The position numbers and the translations under genes are program-made. DNA of 64,000 nucleotides, taken from IMG/VR virus record IMGVR_UViG_3300010396_000048, positions 1-64,000 of that record. One strand, written 5' to 3'. The notes below the pieces were generated by a model. The model was not told the DNA's origin. It ran no database searches and was given only the letters and a program-made list of their open reading frames with translations. Below, piece by piece: positions 15,362 to 22,398 of this stretch; position 1 is the stretch's first letter, and the number at the start of each line of letters is the position of its first letter. Origin of the DNA: a virus.

Positions 15362-15921
15362 TTGGCCACCGACTTGCTCGGCTTCCACACCAGCTTCGTA
15401 CCGAGTGATTCGCGCGTCTGAATAGCTTTCAGCGCCGCACCTAAGCCCGGCGTATCGCCGTACTTCTTCACCAATGCCGTGATCGAGACGCGCGCGCCCA
15501 ACTGATCGTGGGCAGGCTTGACGATCGTCTCCTCGGGAATGTGCTTAATGATTTTGGCGGCTTCTTCGTCCTTGCCGGCGGCGCGTAAAAGCTCCGCGGC
15601 CGTACGAGCAGCGTCGAGGTTGTCCATGTACGCCGTGAACTGCTCCTCCAACGCCACCCGCTCCATTCCGGGCACGGCAAGCTCCGTCGCGTTGTTCTCG
15701 CGCATCCGGCGCTCGATCTCGGCTTTGCCGGCGTCTTCGATCGCCCGGAAGAAGTCCATCAAGCGATGGCGTTCCTCGGCTGCGGCGTTGACGTACAGAA
15801 CGATGGCGTCGTTCGTCATCTCGCGCCATGCGATTTCCTTATTGCGCGGCAGGTCGATCAGTTGCGGCGGCTCCTCCGTAACGCGGAACTCGCCTTCGTG
15901 AACCTCTAGTTGTGCTGACAT
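15358..15921 (-). CDS. Hypothetical helical protein, 187 aa
   Basis: Start at 15921 with GGAGGTG 5 nt upstream, the best ribosome site in this part of the operon. Strongly helical and charged, probably with a coiled coil around residues 40-110. No family recognised. Confidence 0.6.
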   Translation of the reverse strand: MSAQLEVHEGEFRVTEEPPQLIDLPRNKEIAWREMTNDAIVLYVNAAAEERHRLMDFFRAIEDAGKAEIERRMRENNATELAVPGMERVALEEQFTAYMDNLDAARTAAELLRAAGKDEEAAKIIKHIPEETIVKPAHDQLGARVSITALVKKYGDTPGLGAALKAIQTRESLGTKLVWKPSKSVAK

Positions 15922-16178
15922 GGGACACCTCCGCAAGTAAGCGCGGCTGCAACCTCAGTCGATACGCGGTCGGCAACGGTGTGGAGGCCGTAGGCCAAGC
16001 CACACAAGAGCGAAAGCAGAATCAAAAGGTGCACCGCGAATGGATGAATAGATAGGTAGGCGCGCCCCATCGAAGGGGAAACGGCAGGACGCGCACAGCA
16101 TGGACAGAGCGGCTCGTTCGAGCCTGGCAAAAATGAAATCCCGCACGCTAGACAAGTAACGAGATTGCGAGCGCTCAT
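15906..16178 (-). CDS. Zinc-ribbon membrane protein, 90 aa
   Basis: CLAC and CPCC pairs in the first 30 residues, then a hydrophobic helix about 48-68. A zinc-ribbon-plus-one-helix design. Overlaps its neighbours by 16 and 4 nt. Role unknown. Confidence 0.55.
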   Translation of the reverse strand: MSARNLVTCLACGISFLPGSNEPLCPCCARPAVSPSMGRAYLSIHPFAVHLLILLSLLCGLAYGLHTVADRVSTEVAAALTCGGVPCQHN

Positions 16179-16531
16179 ACGTCACCTCGCATGGAAAGCC
16201 GGTAGGTCGTCACGAACGACGAACCAATGCCGGAACGAGCGATTCGCTCAGTGCGTTTCGTGGGACGCTGCCCAACCGCAATAAAGTCTTTCGTGTTGAA
16301 CACGGTTCCGAGAATGCGGTTGTCGGCGTTAATCTCGTCGGGGAATGGAAAGCCGCGCTCTTTCATGACCTCGCGCAAACGGTCGATCGTGACGGAGCCC
16401 TCTTCAAGGCAGATGACTCGTGCGAACGAACGCAAGCTCGTCAGATAAACGGAATGGTTTTCTGCCATCGCGGCAAGGATGCGATTGCGCTCGCCAACGC
16501 CGTGAAAGAACGCGAGTTGCGTGGCGCTCAC
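16175..16531 (-). CDS. Hypothetical protein, 118 aa
   Basis: Contains a helix-rich segment and a winged-helix-like pattern (V-T-I-D-R-L-R-E-V-M-K-E-R-G). It ends in a basic C-terminus. Could bind DNA. ATGA overlaps both sides. Confidence 0.5.
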   Translation of the reverse strand: MSATQLAFFHGVGERNRILAAMAENHSVYLTSLRSFARVICLEEGSVTIDRLREVMKERGFPFPDEINADNRILGTVFNTKDFIAVGQRPTKRTERIARSGIGSSFVTTYRLSMRGDV

Positions 16532-16713
16532 GGCCGGTACGCCTTCGAAAGAAAGTAGGGGTCGGCAACCAACGCCTGCACGGAATCACCGCGTACATGA
16601 ATGCCAACCTCGCGCGCTTGCGGACGAGAAGCCACCCAAAGGCGAGCAATGACCCAAGCGTTTGCGCCAATAAATGCGAGCAAGAGAACGCCGAGAATAA
16701 GGTGGAGCGCCAT
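16528..16713 (-). CDS. Small single-pass membrane protein, 61 aa
   Basis: Hydrophobic helix about residues 3-26 followed by a short soluble tail. Start is 1 nt after the upstream stop codon. Unknown function. Confidence 0.5.
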   Translation of the reverse strand: MALHLILGVLLLAFIGANAWVIARLWVASRPQAREVGIHVRGDSVQALVADPYFLSKAYRP

Positions 16714-16714
16714 G

Positions 16715-17308
16715 TCAGGCCGCCACGGAGGAGGCCGTACGCATCCGCACGATCTCGTCCCGATTCTCGACCGACCCGATCAGCGCGGCTTCCCAAATCT
16801 CTTTGAGCGTTTCTTGTACCGCAGCGCGCTTGGCCGAGTCGGTCTCTTTCTTCAGCAGTTCCAGCCCACGCTTCAGGTCTTCCGAAGCATGGGAAAGCGT
16901 TACCGGGAGAAGGTCATCCTCGCGCGATGCGCGGACGAGCTTTTCGTTTTCCAGGAACGCGCAATGCGGGCACAGGCCGGACGCGTCGCCTACCGTTTTG
17001 CCGCACCGCGGATGAATCACGCAGTCGGTGCAGGTCGAACAATGCGTCAGGTTCTCCGAGAGAACCGCGACATTGCGCGTTCCTTCGTAGTTTCGGTCGC
17101 CGTCGTCAAACTCGATGCCGTGGCATTTGGCGCAGAGGCGCGCGCTGGCGCCGCGGCCATCGGCGTTGGCAACGTGATCGTCTTCCGGCTCGCCCGTAAC
17201 TCTGGCTGCCCACTCCGCCTCGTCGATGATGATGTCGAAGGGGATGTCATCGACCGCGGGCTTGGACGCTTGCGCGGTATAAGGAAGTGCGATATGGTCG
17301 TTATGCAT
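16715..17308 (-). CDS. Multi-zinc hypothetical protein, 197 aa
   Basis: CAKCHG, CSTCTDC, H-P-R-C-G-K and CPHC motifs spread over residues 60-125 suggest two or more zinc sites, followed by a charged helical tail. The start at 17308 has AAGGAG 8 nt upstream. Function unknown. Confidence 0.55.
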   Translation of the reverse strand: MHNDHIALPYTAQASKPAVDDIPFDIIIDEAEWAARVTGEPEDDHVANADGRGASARLCAKCHGIEFDDGDRNYEGTRNVAVLSENLTHCSTCTDCVIHPRCGKTVGDASGLCPHCAFLENEKLVRASREDDLLPVTLSHASEDLKRGLELLKKETDSAKRAAVQETLKEIWEAALIGSVENRDEIVRMRTASSVAA

Positions 17309-17321
17309 TGATGGCTCCTTA

Positions 17322-17528
17322 CTAGCCGTTGGTGCTCGCGGCACGATCGTTACGAGCGGTCGTGCCGTTTTTGTAGTTTTGCGCTGCTTCGGCGCGCAGA
17401 ATCAAATCGACGATCTGCCGCACGTTCGCGTCATCAGCGTTGTCGATGTAGATGCGAGCGCGGCCGGGTGCCGCGGTGGTGCCGCGTACCTTCCGCCCAC
17501 TCGTAGCATCTGTTATGGTCAGCGACAT
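17322..17528 (-). CDS. Small hypothetical protein, 68 aa
   Basis: Composition is coherent (RARIYIDNADDANVRQIVDL) with a beta-alpha pattern. It lies 1 nt after the upstream stop. No family recognised. Confidence 0.5.
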   Translation of the reverse strand: MSLTITDATSGRKVRGTTAAPGRARIYIDNADDANVRQIVDLILRAEAAQNYKNGTTARNDRAASTNG

Positions 17529-17529
17529 G

Positions 17530-17757
17530 CTAAATCGTCGCTTTCACAAGTCGGACGGCGCCTTGGTGGTCGCGGAACGACTCGTAGGCGATGCCGGCGC
17601 GCGCGATGCGCGCCAGGTCACTGTAATACGTACGGAGAGAGCGTTTGAAATGCCGCTGGTACGCGGTATAGTTCACTTCATGCTTCAGCAAGAGCTTTGC
17701 TGTAAGCCAGACGGCACGAGTCACTTGGCGCTCGACGGCCGCGGAGGCCAGCTTCAC
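17530..17757 (-). CDS. Putative HTH early regulator (Cro-like position)
   Basis: 75 residues from a GTG overlapping the TGA of a short upstream ORF. The middle (AYQRHFKRSLRTYYSDLARI) fits a helix-turn-helix of the winged type. It is the first sizeable gene of the leftward early operon opposite the repressor, where Cro usually lies. Function is inferred from position. Confidence 0.45.
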   Translation of the reverse strand: MKLASAAVERQVTRAVWLTAKLLLKHEVNYTAYQRHFKRSLRTYYSDLARIARAGIAYESFRDHQGAVRLVKATI

Positions 17758-17843
17758 GCCGCAATCTCCAGCCCAATCAGTCGGGCGAAACCGGGGACGG
17801 TCGCGATCAACGTGGCGATGTGCTTACCGCGAGGCGACCGCAA
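17754..17843 (-). CDS. Short leader ORF, start uncertain
   Basis: The frame ending at TGA 17754-17756 is protein-like (KHIATLIATVPGFARLIG) and overlaps the next GTG by 4 nt. Its only normal starts are TTG at 17843 or further in. A second ORF in another frame begins with ATG at 17884, exactly where transcription should start, and stops at 17807. Either two leader peptides or one frameshifted gene is possible. Confidence 0.3.
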   Translation of the reverse strand: MRSPRGKHIATLIATVPGFARLIGLEIAA

Positions 17844-17891
17844 ACCGGTGCGCCCGCCCTGGAAAGGGCCTCGGCAATAGTCATTGGGGCC

Positions 17892-17921
17892 ATTATAGCC
17901 TAGTGGCTTACTGTTTGGCAA
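17892..17921 (-). promoter_or_regulatory. Leftward early promoter
   Basis: On the minus strand, TTGCCA (17921-17916), an 18-nt spacer and a perfect TATAAT (17897-17892). Transcription should start near 17885, at or next to the ATG at 17884. It lies in the 73-bp intergenic region opposite the repressor gene. Confidence 0.75.
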
Positions 17922-17957
17922 TCCCTTTGGCTGAGTTTTTAGCCCTAAGATTCAGGC
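17912..17957 (+). promoter_or_regulatory. Repressor promoter/operator region
   Basis: TAAGAT at 17946-17951 lies 6 nt before the repressor ATG, so the mRNA would be leaderless. No good -35 is seen at 17 nt. Two TTTGGC direct repeats 12 bp apart (17914 and 17926), and a GGCT...AGCC inverted repeat around 17929-17944, are candidate operators. The first TTTGGC also overlaps the -35 of the leftward promoter. Confidence 0.45.
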
Positions 17958-18443
17958 ATGCCTAGCCGCGACGGAAAGACCGCCGAGAAGGGCGATTTGG
18001 AGCAGCAGACCTTCTACGGAAGGTTGACGATGGCGGCTAGCGAGGCCGGCAAGACCGAGTCCGAAGTCGCCGCCATGCTTGGCTATAAGAACTCCCAGAG
18101 CGCCAAGCGGGTGATGATGGGCGACCGCGGGTCGGTGAAGTTCCCGGCCGGCCTGAAGCTCTGCGAGGAGTTGGGGATCGACCCCTATTGGTTGGCGTTC
18201 GGGCGGCCTAGGCGGACCGTTTCCTCCGGTGCGATCGAAGCCAATCCTCCATCTGAATCACCACCGCGGGACCCGCTGCTGGCGATTCTGGCACACACGT
18301 TAGTGCAGATTGCCCAGCAGGTCGGGCTGAACATCGACACTCTGAAAGAGCACATTCCAGAGGCGTTTGACACCCCTCCGGAAGCTGGTACGCCCTCCGA
18401 ATCTCCGACGAAATCAAAGCGCGGAAAGCGGGGAATTGCGTGA
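17958..18443 (+). CDS. Phage repressor-like DNA-binding protein
   Basis: 161 residues. The N-terminal 75 residues fit an XRE-type helix-turn-helix (G-K-T-E-S-E-V-A-A-M-L-G-Y, then A-K-R-V-M-M-G-D-R, ELGIDPYWLAFG). A Pro/Ser linker and a helical C-terminal segment (residues about 100-125) probably dimerise. There is no LexA-type protease domain, so induction by self-cleavage is unlikely. Divergent from the early operon and upstream of the integrase. Confidence 0.7.
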   Translation: MPSRDGKTAEKGDLEQQTFYGRLTMAASEAGKTESEVAAMLGYKNSQSAKRVMMGDRGSVKFPAGLKLCEELGIDPYWLAFGRPRRTVSSGAIEANPPSESPPRDPLLAILAHTLVQIAQQVGLNIDTLKEHIPEAFDTPPEAGTPSESPTKSKRGKRGIA

Positions 18444-18614
18444 TTGGGTTCGGGATGCCGTCCGAGGATACCAAACGTTCACCCTCCTTTAGGGCGAGAA
18501 GGAAACTTCAAAACGCCAACCTGGGCGCCTGTAAGCGCCCGCTCGGTTTCGACCATCAGCACTTAGCGTAATGGCGCACCGAACCTCGCACAACAAACAA
18601 GCGGGCGTTAACCC

Positions 18615-18632
18615 TGCAATACATGTATTGCA
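18615..18632. promoter_or_regulatory. Perfect 18-bp palindrome
   Basis: TGCAATACATGTATTGCA is a perfect inverted repeat without a loop, AT-rich in a GC-rich region. It lies about 80 bp before the preferred start of the exported protein at 18709. A dimeric repressor operator is the simplest reading; part of an attachment site is possible. Confidence 0.65.
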
Positions 18633-18708
18633 CACTTTCTTAAGGTTCGCCCAAGCGGCTCTCGCTTGGAAGTTCCACCGTACGCGCCAATGGTGCCATA
18701 CGCTCGGC

Positions 18709-19164
18709 ATGCTCGTCACGACCGCCGGTCTTTTTTCATGCCTGGGCGCCGTCGCTCGAGCCGAAACGTGTCACTTTCCGGTAGCAGCTGCGATCAGCGT
18801 TGGCGGATTCGTGCAAGGACGTACCGCCCAAGATGCGGCCGTCGCCGTTGCGATCGCCGGCGGTCTCGGACCGAACGCGTACCGATACGGAAAGGCAGAC
18901 GCACCGGTGACGGTGCTCGCGATGCTTCCACCGGCCGTGTGGATCCCGCGCTATCACGACGTCATGGCCGCAGCGGTGCACAAACGCTGGCCGAAGATGA
19001 CGCTGGGCGCATTCTTGGATCTCGATCAACTCGACCGAAATCCCTGGCTGTCACAAGTAGCAATGGGCAGCAGCACGGAATGGATCGCCGGCGCGAACGT
19101 CATCAACGCTCCAAGCCTCGGCGGCGTTCTAAGCGCCGGCCCAACGACTTGCACCGCTCCCTAG
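18709..19164 (+). CDS. Hypothetical exported protein
   Basis: 151 residues from ATG 18709. The N-terminus MLVTTAGLFSCLGAVARAE is a signal-peptide-like hydrophobic run with an A-R-A end. The mature part has several Cys and W-I-P-R-Y-H segments. An upstream in-frame ATG at 18571 would add 46 residues but would place the 18-bp palindrome inside the gene. Expressed next to repressor and integrase, so possibly a lysogenic surface factor; that is inference. Confidence 0.5.
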   Translation: MLVTTAGLFSCLGAVARAETCHFPVAAAISVGGFVQGRTAQDAAVAVAIAGGLGPNAYRYGKADAPVTVLAMLPPAVWIPRYHDVMAAAVHKRWPKMTLGAFLDLDQLDRNPWLSQVAMGSSTEWIAGANVINAPSLGGVLSAGPTTCTAP

Positions 19165-19168
19165 CGTC

Positions 19169-19360
19169 GTGCCGACTGACGAGGAGATACGGACCGCCCA
19201 ACTCGCTGCAGCAAAAGCGTCGCTTGAACTGAGCAAAACGCAAGCCGGTTGCATGTCGATGGCTGGCGGCTGCGGCGCCCTGATTCTCCTCCCTATTGGC
19301 ATCATCGTTATTCTGATCGCCGTCGCACTCATCGCCGACGGTTTTGGCCTCTGGAAATGA
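19169..19360 (+). CDS. Small membrane protein, 63 aa
   Basis: GTG start. One hydrophobic helix about residues 35-58 (CGALILLPIGIIVILIAVAL) after a charged N-terminus. Its stop overlaps the integrase ATG by 4 nt, so the two are coupled. Confidence 0.55.
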   Translation: MPTDEEIRTAQLAAAKASLELSKTQAGCMSMAGGCGALILLPIGIIVILIAVALIADGFGLWK

Positions 19361-20850
19361 GCGCCACCGCGTGGTCGTACCTCGTCGTATCGAGCGATCA
19401 GCAAGCCGAAACCCTCGACGCACAACAACGTTGGGCCGAGGAGACCGCCGCCGCGCAAGGCTGGCGCATCGAGCGCGTGTTTCGGGGCGTTTCCACAGGA
19501 AAACTCGGCGTCCGCAAACTCCTCTCGGACCTCATCTCCGAACTGCAAGCCATTCCGAAGGGCGCTCGGCCGGCGCGCATCCTCCTGACGCGCATCGATC
19601 GGTTAGGACGCGGCGACTCGCTCGACGTCATGGGGGCTATTGCTGAACTGCGGCGCCTTGGGCCGGTGCTTCACACACGCGAAGATGGCGACGTCCGCCT
19701 GCAGCGCGCAAGCGATGCGATCTTGCCGGCCATCAAATCGATCGTGGCCGCCGTCGAAAACGAGGTGCGCGCCGACCGGGTGCGCGCTGGCCATGCCCGA
19801 CGTCGGGCCGCCGGCAAGCACCTTGGAGCCGTTCCCTACGGCGTGGTACTCGTCGACGGTAAACCGGTTCCCTACGAGCCCGAGGCAGCGATCGTGCGCG
19901 AGATATTCGACCTCTTGGCTCAGCGATGGGGGCTAACCCGTATTGCGAACCATATCCGCATGAAGGCGCCACCAAAGCGGCTGTACGACGGCGCCGAACG
20001 GCCCCTCACCTGGGGTGCGTCGACGATCCGCAGTCTTTATGCCTCGGAGGTCGTGCGGCGGGTCGTCGTGTCACCGGAAGCGGTTGCGCGCGCGGAAGCG
20101 GCCAGAGTCGACAACTTCCGCTTCGCCCCGACTGGCGAATGGGAGTGGCCGCTGCGCGGCGCCGTGCACTGCACCTGCGGGCACCTGCTCGTCGGTCACG
20201 CGACCGGGAACGCCCCCTACCGAATTCGGTACTACCGTTGCCGTCACCACCCGCAAGAGCCGGGGAAGGAGTCGACGAACCGGCCGGGCCATCGGGCGGA
20301 CGCCTTGGAAGCGGCGTTCCTCCAGATCCTCCGGGAGATTGGGGTGCAACCCGACCTTCTGGCACCGGAGCCCTCGGCGCGGGACGCTGAGGCCATTGCC
20401 GTTCGAATCAACGAAGCGCGCAAGCGGCTGGCTAAGGTCGAGGCCCGTCGACGACGGGCATGTGAGTTCGCGGAAGACGGGGTCTATACCGCGACGGACC
20501 TGCGGGAACGGCTTCGCAAGATCGACGCGGAAAAGCAAGGCGTCGTCGCGGAGTTGGAGCGGCTCGAGATCGATCACGCCGCGTTGGGTACCGATTCGGC
20601 CCTTCGGCAGCGGCTCTCAACGGTTTTCGGGCGCCTGCCAGACCTCTGGAAGACGCAGTCGACGGAGTGGCGCCAGGACGTGGCTCGGGCCATTGGCAAA
20701 CTCGCCTGCGGCCTCTGGGCGCATCCTAGCCGGCGCGGGGAGCTGTTTCTCGGGCATGACGCGGCCTTGCGAGGGTTCAAAATCAAGAGCACGTATGCGA
20801 CACGCGAACGTATGTTTTCACGTGAAATGCTTAAGATTTTGGAGCGGTAG
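19357..20850 (+). CDS. int: Large serine recombinase (phage integrase)
   Basis: 497 residues. Resolvase domain with Y8-L-V-V-S12-S-D-Q-Q (nucleophile S12) and R-I-D-R-L-G-R (79-85). The recombinase domain spans about 145-235, a zinc ribbon has C272-x-C274...C295-x-H297, and a coiled coil lies about 360-440. The usual Arg two residues before the nucleophile (Y-x-R-V-S) is Val here. Full length for the family. Expected to integrate the phage by attP x attB crossover; I could not define attP. The start at 19357 overlaps the upstream stop. Confidence 0.9.
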   Translation: MSATAWSYLVVSSDQQAETLDAQQRWAEETAAAQGWRIERVFRGVSTGKLGVRKLLSDLISELQAIPKGARPARILLTRIDRLGRGDSLDVMGAIAELRRLGPVLHTREDGDVRLQRASDAILPAIKSIVAAVENEVRADRVRAGHARRRAAGKHLGAVPYGVVLVDGKPVPYEPEAAIVREIFDLLAQRWGLTRIANHIRMKAPPKRLYDGAERPLTWGASTIRSLYASEVVRRVVVSPEAVARAEAARVDNFRFAPTGEWEWPLRGAVHCTCGHLLVGHATGNAPYRIRYYRCRHHPQEPGKESTNRPGHRADALEAAFLQILREIGVQPDLLAPEPSARDAEAIAVRINEARKRLAKVEARRRRACEFAEDGVYTATDLRERLRKIDAEKQGVVAELERLEIDHAALGTDSALRQRLSTVFGRLPDLWKTQSTEWRQDVARAIGKLACGLWAHPSRRGELFLGHDAALRGFKIKSTYATRERMFSREMLKILER

Positions 20851-20860
20851 GAGACACCGA

Positions 20861-20892
20861 AAGGGGAGACCGGCGCAAGCCAGCCTCCCCTT
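20861..20892 (+). terminator. Terminator after integrase
   Basis: AAGGGGAG pairs with CTCCCCTT around an inner GGC-GCAA-GCC hairpin, followed by a pyrimidine-rich TTCTTCC. It starts 10 nt after the integrase stop. Confidence 0.65.
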
Positions 20893-20967
20893 CTTCCGTA
20901 ATCCTATGGCACCAGCACGGCACCTACCTGGCGCTGCGGCCGGCGGCCTGCGTGGTAGTATCCGCGC

Positions 20968-21072
20968 ATGAACGCAACCAAATCCTTCGGCGTCGACCCC
21001 TCGCTGCTCGTTGTGGCGATTCCCGTCGCGGGCGCGATCGTCGGAGCCGTGTTAGCCCTGATTTTCCGCTAG
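20968..21072 (+). CDS. Small membrane peptide, 34 aa
   Basis: ATG...TAG encoding MNATKSFGVDPSLL followed by a 20-residue hydrophobic helix and a final R. TGGTAGTAT (20953-20961) ends 6 nt before the ATG, suggesting a leaderless transcript. A strong terminator follows at 21129. Perhaps expressed in the lysogen. Confidence 0.45.
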   Translation: MNATKSFGVDPSLLVVAIPVAGAIVGAVLALIFR

Positions 21073-21128
21073 GCCCCACACCGGACTGTCCTCCGAGTGT
21101 CCACCAACCCTCTCGGGGGATAGCACGA

Positions 21129-21165
21129 CCCCTCGCCACCCATCCGGCGGGGGGTTCGCGTTTTT
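21129..21165 (+). terminator. Rho-independent terminator
   Basis: Nine-base-pair stem CCCCTCGCC/GGCGGGGGG with an 8-nt loop, then TTCGCG and TTTTT. Ends the rightward integrase/peptide unit and abuts the last late gene, whose stop is at 21164. Confidence 0.75.
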
Positions 21166-21550
21166 ACACCGTCGAGGGATCAGGCAAGATCACCGCTGCC
21201 GCCTGCCGTTGCTCGTACTCGTCGCGCAACGTCGTGTATACTGCGCGGTACGCGATCCCATCGACGAGCGAGTCTGGATTCCACTTGCCGATGAGGCGCG
21301 AATCCTTGACGTCGATGAGGCAGGCGAGCTGCAGTAGTCGCATTTCGTAAGCGTCGAGGCCACGAATGCCGAAGCGTTCGAGCGTGGCCCTTGTGACTGC
21401 GTCCGTGACGTTGGAAACGTCCCAACTGTCGCCGTAGCCGTTACCGCGTTCGGCGTAGGTCGCTCGCGTGCGGTCGAGCGTAGCGTCGGCCGTCCGTTCG
21501 AACGTCGGCGGCCGTGCAATAATCGTTTTGGAACTGAGTTCCGCTGGCAA
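21164..21550 (-). CDS. DUF1599-like (nucleotide modification-associated) protein
   Basis: 128 residues from TTG with GGAG 7 nt upstream. The pattern Y-A-E-R-G-N-G-Y-G-D-S-W, E-M-R-L-L-Q-L-A-C-L and K-D-S-R-L-x-G-K-W-N-P-D-S-x-x-D matches the small phage family linked to nucleotide modification (DUF1599). It may bind nucleotides. Last gene of the late direction. Confidence 0.6.
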   Translation of the reverse strand: MPAELSSKTIIARPPTFERTADATLDRTRATYAERGNGYGDSWDVSNVTDAVTRATLERFGIRGLDAYEMRLLQLACLIDVKDSRLIGKWNPDSLVDGIAYRAVYTTLRDEYEQRQAAAVILPDPSTV

Positions 21551-21565
21551 GCGTATCTCCTTGTG

Positions 21566-22297
21566 CTAGATCGTGCGGGTTGACGGCTTCGCGATGCTCC
21601 GCCTTGGGTGGTACGGTTGAATCGGCGTCATCTTGTCGGCGAGGCCCTCGGACACCGCCTGGCGTGCGGTAAGATACCAGTCGCGTCGCTCCATTTTGCC
21701 GCGCCAATACTCAACCGGCTTTCCGCTGCGCGCCGAATACAGACCGTTGATGATCGTTTCCCAGGTCCGATTGAATGCAACGCGATCTTCGAGGTCGCAG
21801 TTCTTTGATTCAGGCGGAGCGTCGCTCATACCGTGAACCATCATCGCAGCGAACGGCTCGATTGTTCGAACGTCGCACGCCTGAGCAAGAATCGAACCCA
21901 TGCTCATGGCGACGCCTTGAATGTGGCAGTTCACCTTGCGACCTTGCCGGCGGATTTCTTGCACGGTCGAAAACAATGCGAGCCCCGACTCGACGCTTCC
22001 GCCGAGCGACGACAGGTACACGAGAATCGGAATGCCGGCTTTGATATTGTGGTGGATCGCCATGAGTTCTTCATGGGAGTCCACACACGCGGCCTCAGTG
22101 AAGTCGCCGTGGAAATGAATGAGCCCGCGTTCCCAGATAGGCTTTGTGTCGAATGCCTCGGTCGGAATGTGCGCGACGAGCTTCGGAACGATGTCATCCG
22201 CAACCGTCTTCGCGCGAGGAACCCTTAGCGACCGTAGCCGTGCGACGATCTCCTCCTGGAAAGCGTAGGCGATTTCGTGGGTCGTGATTCTCGCCAT
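21566..22297 (-). CDS. ClpP-like serine protease
   Basis: 243 residues. GVAMSMGS with S132, M-V-H-G with H155, and E-G-L-A-D-K with D221 give a complete Ser-His-Asp triad. The oxyanion loop S-S-L-G-G-S-V sits at 96-102. The start at 22297 has GGGAGA 5 nt upstream. Phage ClpP-like proteases usually mature the head and lie near portal and capsid. This one lies about 30 kb away next to the integrase, so its substrate may differ. Confidence 0.88.
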   Translation of the reverse strand: MARITTHEIAYAFQEEIVARLRSLRVPRAKTVADDIVPKLVAHIPTEAFDTKPIWERGLIHFHGDFTEAACVDSHEELMAIHHNIKAGIPILVYLSSLGGSVESGLALFSTVQEIRRQGRKVNCHIQGVAMSMGSILAQACDVRTIEPFAAMMVHGMSDAPPESKNCDLEDRVAFNRTWETIINGLYSARSGKPVEYWRGKMERRDWYLTARQAVSEGLADKMTPIQPYHPRRSIAKPSTRTI

Positions 22298-22398
22298 GGC
22301 ATCTCCCCATAGTGGGCATCTCGCGGCCACTCACACCGCTTGCAGACGGTATCAGCGGCGTATCCGATCGGGAACTCGCACGGCTCAGGCTGCCGCAC
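22225..22398 (-). CDS. Small Cys-rich protein overlapping the ClpP-like gene (tentative)
   Basis: A GTG frame begins 14 nt before the end of the phosphoesterase gene and runs 57 codons, the last 73 nt inside the protease gene. Its first part, PCEFPIGYAADTVCKRCEWP followed by R-D-A-H, resembles small phage zinc-knuckle proteins and fills an otherwise empty 87-nt gap. The second half looks like a shadow. Confidence 0.4.
   Translation of the reverse strand: MRQPEPCEFPIGYAADTVCKRCEWPRDAHYGEMPWRESRPTKSPTLSRRRSSHGYGR

Noticed and set aside
18523-18540. GGGCGC-CTGTAA-GCGCCC hairpin after the repressor as a terminator
   Set aside because: Perfect stem but no U-tract follows; not enough to call a terminator.
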